DNA of 64,000 nucleotides from the NCBI GenBank assembly GCA_963763135.1, contig CAVXNJ010000004.1:310001-374000 (forward strand), read 5' to 3'. Positions 44,237 through 52,202 of the stretch are shown here, one piece after another. The DNA is from JANMZO01 sp963763135. Its GTDB lineage: Bacteria > Actinomycetota > Acidimicrobiia > Acidimicrobiales > JANYDT01. Each line of letters opens with the position of its first letter. The first letter of the stretch is position 1. The notes under the pieces are model-generated. The model had not been told where the DNA came from, did no database searches, and saw only the letters and a program-made list of their open reading frames with translations. Made by a program: the position numbers and the translations under genes.

Positions 44237-45591
44237 CAGAACCCGAACTCTTCGAAGTGGATGCGGTCGGGAGCGACTCCACGTTCGGTGAGTGAATCGC
44301 GTAAGGCATGCATCATCGGGGTTGGACCACAGAGGAGGTACTCCTTGTCCTGGAGCATTCCCGAACGCTCCGCGATGATGTCGGCATTGATGAAGCCGTC
44401 TCGCTGGTCGCAGAGCAACTGCAGTCGCAGTCCCGCTGTCGTGGTGGCGAGTTGGCGCAGTTCATCGGTGAACGGTACGCGATTGTCATCGGGGAAGCAG
44501 TAGTACAGGTCCACGCTGTACCCGTCGGTTCCCAATGATCGGGCCATAGAAATGAACGGGGCGATCCCTATTCCTCCGGCGACCCATACCTGTTTGCGGC
44601 CCCTCACGAACCGGTGGGAGAAGCGCCCGTACGGACCCTCGATGACGGCCTCGGCCCCCGGTTCGATGTCGCCGACGTGGCTGGTGTAGTCGCCCAAATG
44701 TTTGATCAGGAAGCGAATGTGGGGATCAGTGGGTGAAGAGGCCATAGAGAACGGATGGGCTTCCGATCCGATTGGATTGTGCACAAACCGAAGGAACCCG
44801 AACTGGCCGGGCACAAAAGGCATGGCACCAGCCAATGGTTCGAGAACCAGTTCGGTCACTGATCCGGGTGCCTCCGCGGTGCTGACGACCCGGTATTGGC
44901 GGTGCCTCGTCACGAAGCGACCAAGGAAGGTGTGAAACACAAGAGCGATGAGACCGGACACCACGATCGCAGCCATGGCCGCCCGCAACGGCGAGTAGTT
45001 TCGGGTATCGCCACCGGCCCACAACACGTGATAGGCGGCCGGAATGAAAACTATCCCGAGCGCCCGTTGTGTCCAGATGAACACCTGATGCCGGACAGTT
45101 ACGAACAGCGTGGTGATCATCAGTGGGACCATCAGATACAGCGCCACCTGTCCCGCTGTCAGCGCCCAGTCCGTGCTTGGAAACCAGAGATGTGCGGCCC
45201 GCATCACAGACGCCTGCGCATACTTCCAGGCCAGCAACGACGGATGCACTAGCAGGAGGCAAAACGCGATCGTGCCTGCGGCATGGTGGAACCGGTACAT
45301 GCGGTCGAGCCCACCGGTCGGCGTTTCGAGGAATCGCAGGCGTGCTGACAACACGATCGTCATCGCTAGAAGCGCGGTTCCCAGCACCCCCGCCAGACCC
45401 GCCGCTGCGCCCAGCTTCGCGGCTCCACTGAACGTCCGCGACTCCCACGGTCGTGCCCGAAGCCACAGGCTCCCAACACCGAGCAGAATGACCAATGGTA
45501 CGACGAAGATCGCTTGGTGCAGGATCTTTTCGCGGGCGAACCGGTCCAGTCGAGCCTGTGTCCTCATCTGATTGACGCCCGACGCATGCAC
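44236..45591 (-). CDS. ferric reductase-like transmembrane flavocytochrome
   Basis: 451 residues from a GTG; an ATG at 45567 is an alternative start. About six membrane segments in residues 25-220 with heme-ligand candidates in RFHHAAGTIAFCLLLVHPS and IFIPAAYHVLW-like segment. FAD domain: GQFGFLRFVH, EAHPFSMASSP. NAD domain: VWVAGGIGIAPFISM and LLCGPTPMM. Moves electrons from cytoplasmic NAD(P)H across the membrane to an outer acceptor, here plausibly the b5 protein encoded next. Confidence 0.9.
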   Translation of the reverse strand: MHASGVNQMRTQARLDRFAREKILHQAIFVVPLVILLGVGSLWLRARPWESRTFSGAAKLGAAAGLAGVLGTALLAMTIVLSARLRFLETPTGGLDRMYRFHHAAGTIAFCLLLVHPSLLAWKYAQASVMRAAHLWFPSTDWALTAGQVALYLMVPLMITTLFVTVRHQVFIWTQRALGIVFIPAAYHVLWAGGDTRNYSPLRAAMAAIVVSGLIALVFHTFLGRFVTRHRQYRVVSTAEAPGSVTELVLEPLAGAMPFVPGQFGFLRFVHNPIGSEAHPFSMASSPTDPHIRFLIKHLGDYTSHVGDIEPGAEAVIEGPYGRFSHRFVRGRKQVWVAGGIGIAPFISMARSLGTDGYSVDLYYCFPDDNRVPFTDELRQLATTTAGLRLQLLCDQRDGFINADIIAERSGMLQDKEYLLCGPTPMMHALRDSLTERGVAPDRIHFEEFGF

Positions 45592-45721
45592 TGAGACTAT
45601 GAAGCATCGGCCGTCTGCAGTAGGGCCATCAGTCCTGGGCGCGCGGCCGAATGGTGTTTCGCGTTAGGGGACGAAAAGGTCTTCCTGGGAATCAGGCAAC
45701 CTGAGATCGACACAAAAGGAT

Positions 45722-45751
45722 GACCCCGCTCGACGTGAGTCGAACGGGGTC
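45722..45751 (-). terminator. hairpin after the MMPL gene
   Basis: 13-bp arms GACCCCGCTCGAC / GTCGAACGGGGTC with one mismatch and a 4-nt loop, 60 nt downstream of the MMPL stop. It separates the MMPL and flavocytochrome units. Confidence 0.6.
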
Positions 45752-45809
45752 TCCAGCCGAAGTCACGGATACCTCGTGACCTCTTCGTGTGTGAACGGAA
45801 GGTGGTGGT

Positions 45810-47921
45810 TCAGTGTGCGAACCGGACGTCGGGGAGGATGCGGTTGGCCCAGCGGGGGAGCCACCATGCTTTGCTGCCGAGGATGTGGAGTACGGCGGGG
45901 ACGAGGATGAGTCGGACGACGAGGGCGTCGAGGAGGACGGCTACGCCGAGGATGATTCCCATTTCTTTCATTGGTAGGGTGCCGGCGATGGCGAAGGTGA
46001 AGAAGACGGCGACCATGATGCCGGCGGCGGCGATGATGGGGCGGCCGGTGTGGGCGATTGATCCGATGACGGCTTCGTCGGGGTCGTTGGAGCGTTCGAA
46101 GTGCTCGCGGGTGGAGGCGAGTAGGAACACGGTGTAGTCCATGGAGATGGCGAACACGAGGGTGAAGAAGAATAGGGGGGCCCATGAGGTGAGGTAGCCC
46201 TGGCTTTCGAATCCCATTGGTCCGGCGGCCCAGCCGTGTTGGAAGGCGAGTGAGCCGACGCCGAAGGCGGCGCCGACGGAGAGCAGGTTGAAGATCACGC
46301 CGATGAAGGCGACCAGGAGTGCTTGCAGTGCGATGACGAGGAGGATGAAGCCGAGCACCAGCACGACGCCCATGACCAGTGGTGCCTTGTCACGTAGGGT
46401 TTTGTCGAGGTCGTGGTTCTCGGCGACCGGGCCACCGACGAGGACTCCGGATGGCATTGCGGTGCGCAGTGCAGCGATGGTCGCGATGGCTTCTTTCGAT
46501 GAGGGGTCGTATGCACCCATGGCTTGAATGAGGGATGCGCCTTTTGCTCCGGGTTGGGCTGGGAATGCCATGGCGATGCCGGGGACCTTGGTGACTTTGT
46601 CGGCCACGGTCTTGGCATCAGTTCCGGCGGGAACGATGATCTGGATCGGGCCGGGTCCGCCGGGGCCGAATGATGCGGAGAGGAAGTCGTAGCCTTGGCG
46701 GGCCTGGACGTCCTTGGGCAGCATGGTGATGCTCGGCATACCGGTCTCGAGGCTTAGCACTGGCGTGGCCAGTGCGAGCAGGAGTCCGATGGCGGCGATG
46801 GCGGCGAGGATCTGGTGGCGGTGGATTCGTTCGGCGAACGCGGCGAACCGGGGGCTGCGGTGGTCGCCGACGGAGTGCCAGGGCATGGGGAACTTGTCGA
46901 TGCCGGGGCCGAGAAGAGCGGGTAGCAGGGTGAGTGCGGCGAGGAGCACGAACGAGACGGACAGCATCATGCCGGCGGCCATGGATTGGAAGGCGGGGAT
47001 CGGGACGAGGAGCACGGCGGAGAGGCTGATCAGGACGGTGATGCCGGAGAAGAGCACGGCCTTGCCTGCGGTGTCCATGGCGACGCCGGCGGCGTGTTGC
47101 GGGTCGTCGGGGGTTGCGTGTAGCGCGGCTCGGAATCGGGTCACGATGAACAGGGCGTAGTCGATGCCGAGGGCGAGGGCGAACATCATGGCGAAGTTGA
47201 GTGTCCAGATCGAGAGGTCGGTCACCTGGGTGATGCCGTACAGGATGCCCATCGAGGAGATGAGTCCGGCTGCGGTGAGCAGCAGGGGAAGGCCGGCGGC
47301 GGCGAGGGTGCCGAATGCGATGACGAGGATGATCGCGGTGACCGGCCAGGTGAGCATTTCGGCTTTCATCATGCCCTTGCGGTTGACTTCGTTGAAGTCG
47401 CCCCAGAAGGCTGGGGAACCGGTCAGGGCGACGGTGATCTTTGCTCCGTCGGTGGTGTTGGAGAGATCGCCGATCTCGCCGTGGATTCGTTCGGCTGCGC
47501 GCACCGCTTCGGTTGGGTTCACGAGTGCGCCGGCTTGGATCATGACGGTTTTGCCGTCGGGTCCGGGTTGGGCGGGCATGGCCTGACCGAACGCCTTCTC
47601 TGTTGCAAGAACGGCATTGGCATCTGCGATGGCCTTCTGGAACGCTGGCGTGTCGACGGTCAGGGTGTCGCTATGGATGACGACTGCAGCGGATTGCGAT
47701 GAGAGGCCGCCGAACTGCTGATCGATGATCTTGCGGGCGGCCAGCGAGTCGCTGCCTTTCACTTCCCACATGGCGCCAGAAAGGGAGTGTTCAAGGCGGG
47801 GCGCGAAGGCACCGAGGCCGATAGCGAGTACGCCCCACAGGATGAAGACGATGCGCCGGTTGGCATGGGCCCACCTGCCGAGGCGAGCGAGTGTGGTGTG
47901 GTCGACCGGTTCGTCGATCAT
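45810..47921 (-). CDS. MMPL family (RND-type) transporter
   Basis: 703 residues. Two halves, each with one membrane helix, a large outer domain and five helices (IILVIAFGTLAAAGLPLLLTA and LVLGFILLVIALQALLVAFI clusters). MFALALGIDYALFIVTRFR and VFAISMDYTVFLLASTREHF carry the conserved GxDY/MDY motifs of the proton pathway. AAGGAG precedes the ATG. Follows the CsoR/CstR-family repressor on the same strand at 120 nt, so probably under its control. Cargo unknown. Confidence 0.92.
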   Translation of the reverse strand: MIDEPVDHTTLARLGRWAHANRRIVFILWGVLAIGLGAFAPRLEHSLSGAMWEVKGSDSLAARKIIDQQFGGLSSQSAAVVIHSDTLTVDTPAFQKAIADANAVLATEKAFGQAMPAQPGPDGKTVMIQAGALVNPTEAVRAAERIHGEIGDLSNTTDGAKITVALTGSPAFWGDFNEVNRKGMMKAEMLTWPVTAIILVIAFGTLAAAGLPLLLTAAGLISSMGILYGITQVTDLSIWTLNFAMMFALALGIDYALFIVTRFRAALHATPDDPQHAAGVAMDTAGKAVLFSGITVLISLSAVLLVPIPAFQSMAAGMMLSVSFVLLAALTLLPALLGPGIDKFPMPWHSVGDHRSPRFAAFAERIHRHQILAAIAAIGLLLALATPVLSLETGMPSITMLPKDVQARQGYDFLSASFGPGGPGPIQIIVPAGTDAKTVADKVTKVPGIAMAFPAQPGAKGASLIQAMGAYDPSSKEAIATIAALRTAMPSGVLVGGPVAENHDLDKTLRDKAPLVMGVVLVLGFILLVIALQALLVAFIGVIFNLLSVGAAFGVGSLAFQHGWAAGPMGFESQGYLTSWAPLFFFTLVFAISMDYTVFLLASTREHFERSNDPDEAVIGSIAHTGRPIIAAAGIMVAVFFTFAIAGTLPMKEMGIILGVAVLLDALVVRLILVPAVLHILGSKAWWLPRWANRILPDVRFAH

Positions 47922-48044
47922 GTGATGCTCCTTCGTTTGTGCCTTGCGAGGCGGTTGTGGTGATCGGGTTTGTTGGTGAAACGGATTATGTGAACGGGTT
48001 GTGAGAAACGGTGCCGTCGGGCCCTTGATGCTTTCGGGGGCAGG

Positions 48045-48311
48045 TCACGCGAGCTTCATGAACATGCGCTGCATTTCCTCAACGCTTGATTCCGGTCCGG
48101 ATTCGTTCGGATGGGTGGCGCACCAGGCGAGGCCATCTGCAACAAGTTTGAAGCCGACCTGGTCCAGCGCCTTACTCGCTGCGGAGATCTGCGTGATGAC
48201 GTCTTGGCAGTTCCGACGATCGAGAAGCATCTGCTGAAGGCCACGGATCTGACCTTCGATCCGCTTCAGCCGGCGGACGGCGTCTGTGATTGTTTCTTCT
48301 TGCATTGCCAT
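48045..48311 (-). CDS. CsoR/CstR-family repressor, CstR-like
   Basis: 88 residues, the normal length of the DUF156 family. AVRRLKRIEGQIRGLQQML is the DNA-binding signature. Cys35 (RRNCQDV) and Cys64 (GLAWC) are spaced 29 apart as in both copper sensors and persulfide sensors, but the position of the copper-ligand His (four before the second Cys) is Gly60. This favours a CstR-type persulfide or sulfane-sulfur sensor. GAGGAG precedes the ATG. Two operator palindromes lie 14-52 bp upstream of its start, so it is probably autoregulated. Confidence 0.92.
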   Translation of the reverse strand: MAMQEETITDAVRRLKRIEGQIRGLQQMLLDRRNCQDVITQISAASKALDQVGFKLVADGLAWCATHPNESGPESSVEEMQRMFMKLA

Positions 48312-48324
48312 GACATCTCCTCAG

Positions 48325-48340
48325 ATACCCCTTGGGGTAT
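48325..48340. promoter_or_regulatory. operator C, ATACCC-N4-GGGTAT
   Basis: ATACCCCTTGGGGTAT, 14 bp upstream of the repressor ATG. Centre-to-centre distance to operator D is 23 bp, about two turns. Confidence 0.8.
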
Positions 48341-48370
48341 TCTAGACATACCCTAAGGGGTATGTCTAGA
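48341..48370. promoter_or_regulatory. operator D within a perfect 30-bp palindrome
   Basis: ATACCCTAAGGGGTAT at 48348-48363 is the core of an inverted repeat with 13-bp perfect arms spanning 48341-48370 (ends TCTAGA on both sides). It adjoins operator C without gap. The long symmetry could bind two repressor tetramers or form a hairpin. Confidence 0.8.
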
Positions 48371-48424
48371 AATGCGGCAAGGCGAATCGACTGCCAGTAG
48401 AAGTGCAGCGTCGCGGTGCGCTCG

Positions 48425-50071
48425 TCAGTCCGTATAGCGAGCGTGCCACTTGGCTGCCGCGACGGCCTGCTCGATCTGTTGATCGTCGCGGAAGGGTGCG
48501 AGTCCCTCGGCGACCGCTCTACGTGCGACCGCGAGTGCGACGGTGTCGGCAACTTCAGCTGCTCGTAGCAGGGGTGGGAGCAGGGTTGGTGCGGATTGTT
48601 CCCCGGTGTCGTCGAGAAGGTCGCTGATTGCTGCTGCAGCAGTGCTCAACATCGAGTCGGTTACCCGCGTGGCGCCGACGGCGACGAGGCCTCGTCCGAG
48701 ACCGGGGAAAAGGTAGAGGTTGTTTACCTGCGTGATCGTGTGGATGGTCGTGCGGTGTTGGACGGGTGGGAATGGGCTGCCCGTGCCGATCAGCGCTCGA
48801 CCGTCGGTCCAAGTGAGGATGTCGGCGGGAATCCCTTCTGCTCGTGGTGTCGGGTTCGACAATGGCAACACGATCGGTCGGTGTACCCGCTGGGCTTGCG
48901 CTCGTATGACCTCCTCGGTAAACAAGCCTGGTTGGCCAGTGACCCCGAGCAGGACGTGCGGCGCGGTGTGCTCGACGACGTTGAGCAGTGAGACCCGGCC
49001 GTCGTCGTCGGCAAGGCCAGCAACCTCATCGAAGGATCGGATGTAGCCGGCTTGGAAGTCGTGGAGATCGTCGAGCCGATCGTGGAGGAGGCCGTCACGG
49101 TCGACGAGCCAGCATCGACGCCGAGCTTCGGCCAAGGGCACACCGGCATCCGTGAGCGCGCTGGTCGCTTGGCGGGCGATGCCGATGCCAGCCGAGCCGG
49201 CACCGACGATCACGATGCGCAATTCGCGGAGTGGTGTCTTCGTGGTTCGCATGCCTCCGACGATGGCGGCGACGGCGACTGCGGCGGTGCCTTGGATGTC
49301 GTCGTTGAACGAGCAGATCGTGTCGCGGTGGCGGCCGAGCAGGCGGGTCGCGTTGCGTTGAGCGAAGTCCTCCCATTGCAGCACGACTCCCGGGCACCGG
49401 GCGTGCAGGGCGGTGACGAACGCGTCGACGAGCTCGTCGTAGTCGTCGTCGCGGACACGCCGATGACGCCATCCGAGATAAAGGGGATCCGACAGCAGGG
49501 CCTCGTTGTCAGTACCGACGTCGAGCATGACGGGGAGGGTGGTCCGGGGATCGATGCCGCCGACCGCCGAGTACAACGCAAGTTTGCCGATGGGGATCCC
49601 CATACCGCCACCACCGAGATCTCCGAGTCCGAGGATCCGCTCGCCGTCGGTAGCGACGACGACCTGCACACAGCCGTCGCCGAGCACGTTGTCGAGCAGT
49701 TCCGCCACACGGTGGCGATCCGGCCACGACACGTAGAGCCCGTGTTCGCGGCGGTACATGCGTGACCACTGCTGGCACGCCAGGCCGACCGTCGGCGTGT
49801 ACACAATCGGCAAGACCTCTTCGAGGTTGTCTTGGACAAACCGGTAGAAAACAACGGAGTTCGTCTCCTGCAGTGTCCGCAGGAAGATGTGTCTGGCGAC
49901 GTTGTCGTGGGCAGCATCAAACTCGACTCGAACACGTTCTAGTTGTCCGTCGAGCGATTCGACGACCGGCGGGAGAAGGCCGTGTAGTCGTAACCGGTCG
50001 CGCTCGTCGCAGTTGAACGCAGTGCCTTTGTTCGCGTAGCGGTTCGTGAGGAGCGCATGTCCGGTGAGCAT
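48425..50071 (-). CDS. maeA: NAD-dependent malic enzyme
   Basis: 548 residues, large-form malic enzyme (SfcA/MaeA type). PIVYTPTVGLACQQWS is the malic N-terminal signature; VVVATDGERILGLGDLGGGGMGIPIGKL, then FNDDIQGTAAV with metal ligands, and the NAD-binding IVGAGSAGIGIARQ. Oxidatively decarboxylates malate to pyruvate. AAAGGAA before the ATG. Operator E lies 183 bp upstream, so it may belong to the repressor's regulon. Confidence 0.95.
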   Translation of the reverse strand: MLTGHALLTNRYANKGTAFNCDERDRLRLHGLLPPVVESLDGQLERVRVEFDAAHDNVARHIFLRTLQETNSVVFYRFVQDNLEEVLPIVYTPTVGLACQQWSRMYRREHGLYVSWPDRHRVAELLDNVLGDGCVQVVVATDGERILGLGDLGGGGMGIPIGKLALYSAVGGIDPRTTLPVMLDVGTDNEALLSDPLYLGWRHRRVRDDDYDELVDAFVTALHARCPGVVLQWEDFAQRNATRLLGRHRDTICSFNDDIQGTAAVAVAAIVGGMRTTKTPLRELRIVIVGAGSAGIGIARQATSALTDAGVPLAEARRRCWLVDRDGLLHDRLDDLHDFQAGYIRSFDEVAGLADDDGRVSLLNVVEHTAPHVLLGVTGQPGLFTEEVIRAQAQRVHRPIVLPLSNPTPRAEGIPADILTWTDGRALIGTGSPFPPVQHRTTIHTITQVNNLYLFPGLGRGLVAVGATRVTDSMLSTAAAAISDLLDDTGEQSAPTLLPPLLRAAEVADTVALAVARRAVAEGLAPFRDDQQIEQAVAAAKWHARYTD

Positions 50072-50792
50072 TATGTTTCCTTTGCGACAATCGGCCCCAC
50101 ACCACCAACAGTGCCTCGGAGCGTTTCAGAAGGCCGACATTGAACACGCCGACTTGTTGTGACGAGTCACGCTTCCTGCGCCCAGGGCCGAACTTCGTGC
50201 TGAATTTACACCCGATCCTTCTCGGCCATCAGGGTCGCAAGTCCCGAAATAAAATACCCCTATGGGTATTTCGAGGTACTTTGACCGGGCCGATGTTGCT
50301 TCCTGCGTCTCCAGTCGAACGGGTTGACTCACGAGAGCGACGATGCGGTGGTCCATGACCCCGTGTGCGGTTCTTCTGGGGGATCAGACACGTGGTCAAT
50401 CCCGGGAAGTTGGCATCAGTGGGTGTCCACGAGGTGCCACCGAGGTTGAGATCAGTCCAGGTCCATGCTGATGTTCGTCGGTTCACTACGGGGTTGTTGT
50501 CATCAGTTCCGCAGACTCGATTAGACGAAGCGACGAGCGGCCTTCGCCCGGCAGTCCGTTGCGCCAACACCAAATGTGCGTGTTGCGGACTGCTGACGTC
50601 AGACGGAGCTTGGTGCTACATTCGGCTCGAAATTGCGTGTTCCTGGCTCATCGCCGGTACATAGGTGCCGACTCGCAGTGCCTGTAAGTCGTTGGGGCCA
50701 ATCAACGTTCGCGCCATGGCCTCGATGTGGAATTTGCGGTAGCCGATCGCGCCGAACAGTCGTCGGCGTTGGACCGAACATAAGGAGACGGA
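50072..50792. other. intergenic region with operator E
   Basis: 720 bp between divergent genes. Apart from operator E and a good AAGGAG before the 50793 start, no gene or RNA is evident. Confidence 0.5.
50254..50269. promoter_or_regulatory. operator E, ATACCC-N4-GGGTAT
   Basis: ATACCCCTATGGGTAT; symmetry extends one base each side. It is the only operator candidate upstream of the malic enzyme gene. Confidence 0.7.
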
Positions 50793-51389
50793 GTGGCAGA
50801 GACGATCGAGGACATCATTGGCGATTACCGGGCATTCGCGACTCAGCAGCGGGACCGGCTTGCCGCCCGCGGGATCGACATCGGCACATTCGACCTTAGT
50901 CACCTCGCTTACCGAGTCCCCGAGTGGGAGCAGTATCTACATGTGCGGGGACTCATCGAGCGTCACGCGGTTGCCAATCGCGAGAACGTTTGGAATGGTC
51001 GCCCGATCTCGTTGATTGTTCTCGCCGAGCCCCTTGAAGTCCTCGACGACAAGGTCGTCCGGCTCATCGAGCTCATTCCGCCGGTGCACCAGCGCGTCTA
51101 CAAGATGGGGTTGGAGCACCTCGGAGTCGTGGTCGGCGACACGTTTGACGCGTTCGTCGAAGCCCACAAGCCGGTCCTGACGGGGCAGCAGTTCCAAGGC
51201 CCGAGCAGCACACCCGACCCCGTCTATATCTTGTTCGAGGACTTCACCCACGTGAAGTTCTATCGTCTTTCACTGAGGGCATCCGTTGAGCTCGGAGTAG
51301 GCCCGTTCGAGAACGGGTTCCATCACGTCGACGAATGGGTGCCTCAGCGGCTCGTGACGGCGACCGGCCCGAACCCGCTACCGCGTTGA
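50793..51389 (+). CDS. VOC-family protein, YecM-like
   Basis: 198 residues, GTG start preceded by AAGGAG. NGRPISLIVLAEPLEVL, VVRLIELIPP, YKMGLEHLGVVVGD and FEDFTHVKFYRLSL match the YecM group of the glyoxalase/VOC fold, with His, Glu-like and His positions for a metal. Reaction unknown. Confidence 0.8.
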   Translation: MAETIEDIIGDYRAFATQQRDRLAARGIDIGTFDLSHLAYRVPEWEQYLHVRGLIERHAVANRENVWNGRPISLIVLAEPLEVLDDKVVRLIELIPPVHQRVYKMGLEHLGVVVGDTFDAFVEAHKPVLTGQQFQGPSSTPDPVYILFEDFTHVKFYRLSLRASVELGVGPFENGFHHVDEWVPQRLVTATGPNPLPR

Positions 51390-51567
51390 CAGAATTCCGC
51401 GAGTGCTCGCAACGGCACACATGGGAGTTTTCGTCTCCGCTCACCTCGGTCTCGAGTGACCGAGCCAGGCGCGCTCCGGTCTTGGCGACGCTGGCGAAGA
51501 CCCCCTTGCGGCCACTGATCGCCACGACGGCGGAGCCGCGTGTGGATCGTGTGGATAAGGCCGACGC

Positions 51568-51972
51568 ATGATCCGGGCCCTGCTGGTTGCCGCCGCGTGC
51601 CTCGTTGGTTCGTGGGCGCTGATGGTCGGTCTTGCAGCACGGCTACCCCCGGGGATAATCAAAGACCTCGCCGGTTTCCTTCCGGCGTGCGTCTCGACGA
51701 TACGAACGTTGCGAAAGGATCCGCGCGTCCCGCTACGAGCGAAGATCGCCGTCGCCATCGCTGGGGTTTGGGTGATCTCGCCGATCGATCTCATACCTGA
51801 GTTCCTGCCGATCATCGGTCCACTGGACGACATCGTTGTCGTGGCATTGGCGTTTCGATATGCGGCGCGTCGGATCCCAGCCGCGGTGATCTACGAGGCG
51901 TGGCCGGGTGATCCGAAACTATTGCGGCGCCTTCTGTCTACCCCGGGGACGGGCGATACGTCGGTTGGTTGA
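51568..51972 (+). CDS. DUF1232 (YkvA-like) membrane protein
   Basis: 134 residues. One N-terminal hydrophobic segment (LLVAAACLVGSWALMVGLA) and the DUF1232 core ISPIDLIPEFLPIIGPLDDIVVV with its Pro-Asp-Leu-Ile pattern. Function unknown. Confidence 0.88.
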   Translation: MIRALLVAAACLVGSWALMVGLAARLPPGIIKDLAGFLPACVSTIRTLRKDPRVPLRAKIAVAIAGVWVISPIDLIPEFLPIIGPLDDIVVVALAFRYAARRIPAAVIYEAWPGDPKLLRRLLSTPGTGDTSVG

Positions 51973-52202
51973 TGGCGCATCGTTGGCTCCCGATCCGGGT
52001 GTTTCCTCTGGGCACCTGAGGGCTATTTTGAGTGTCTGGTTAGCGAGGTGGCCGAAGAGGAGGATGCTCTTCAATCGGCCGTCGCCATCGAATTCGACGA
52101 TGTCGAACCCCAGAAGCCCGGGGCCTCCAGGGATCGTCCACGTGCAAGTTCCGCTGGATCTTCGCTAACGCTTCGCTTGCAGCCGTTCCATATCTTCGCC
52201 AG

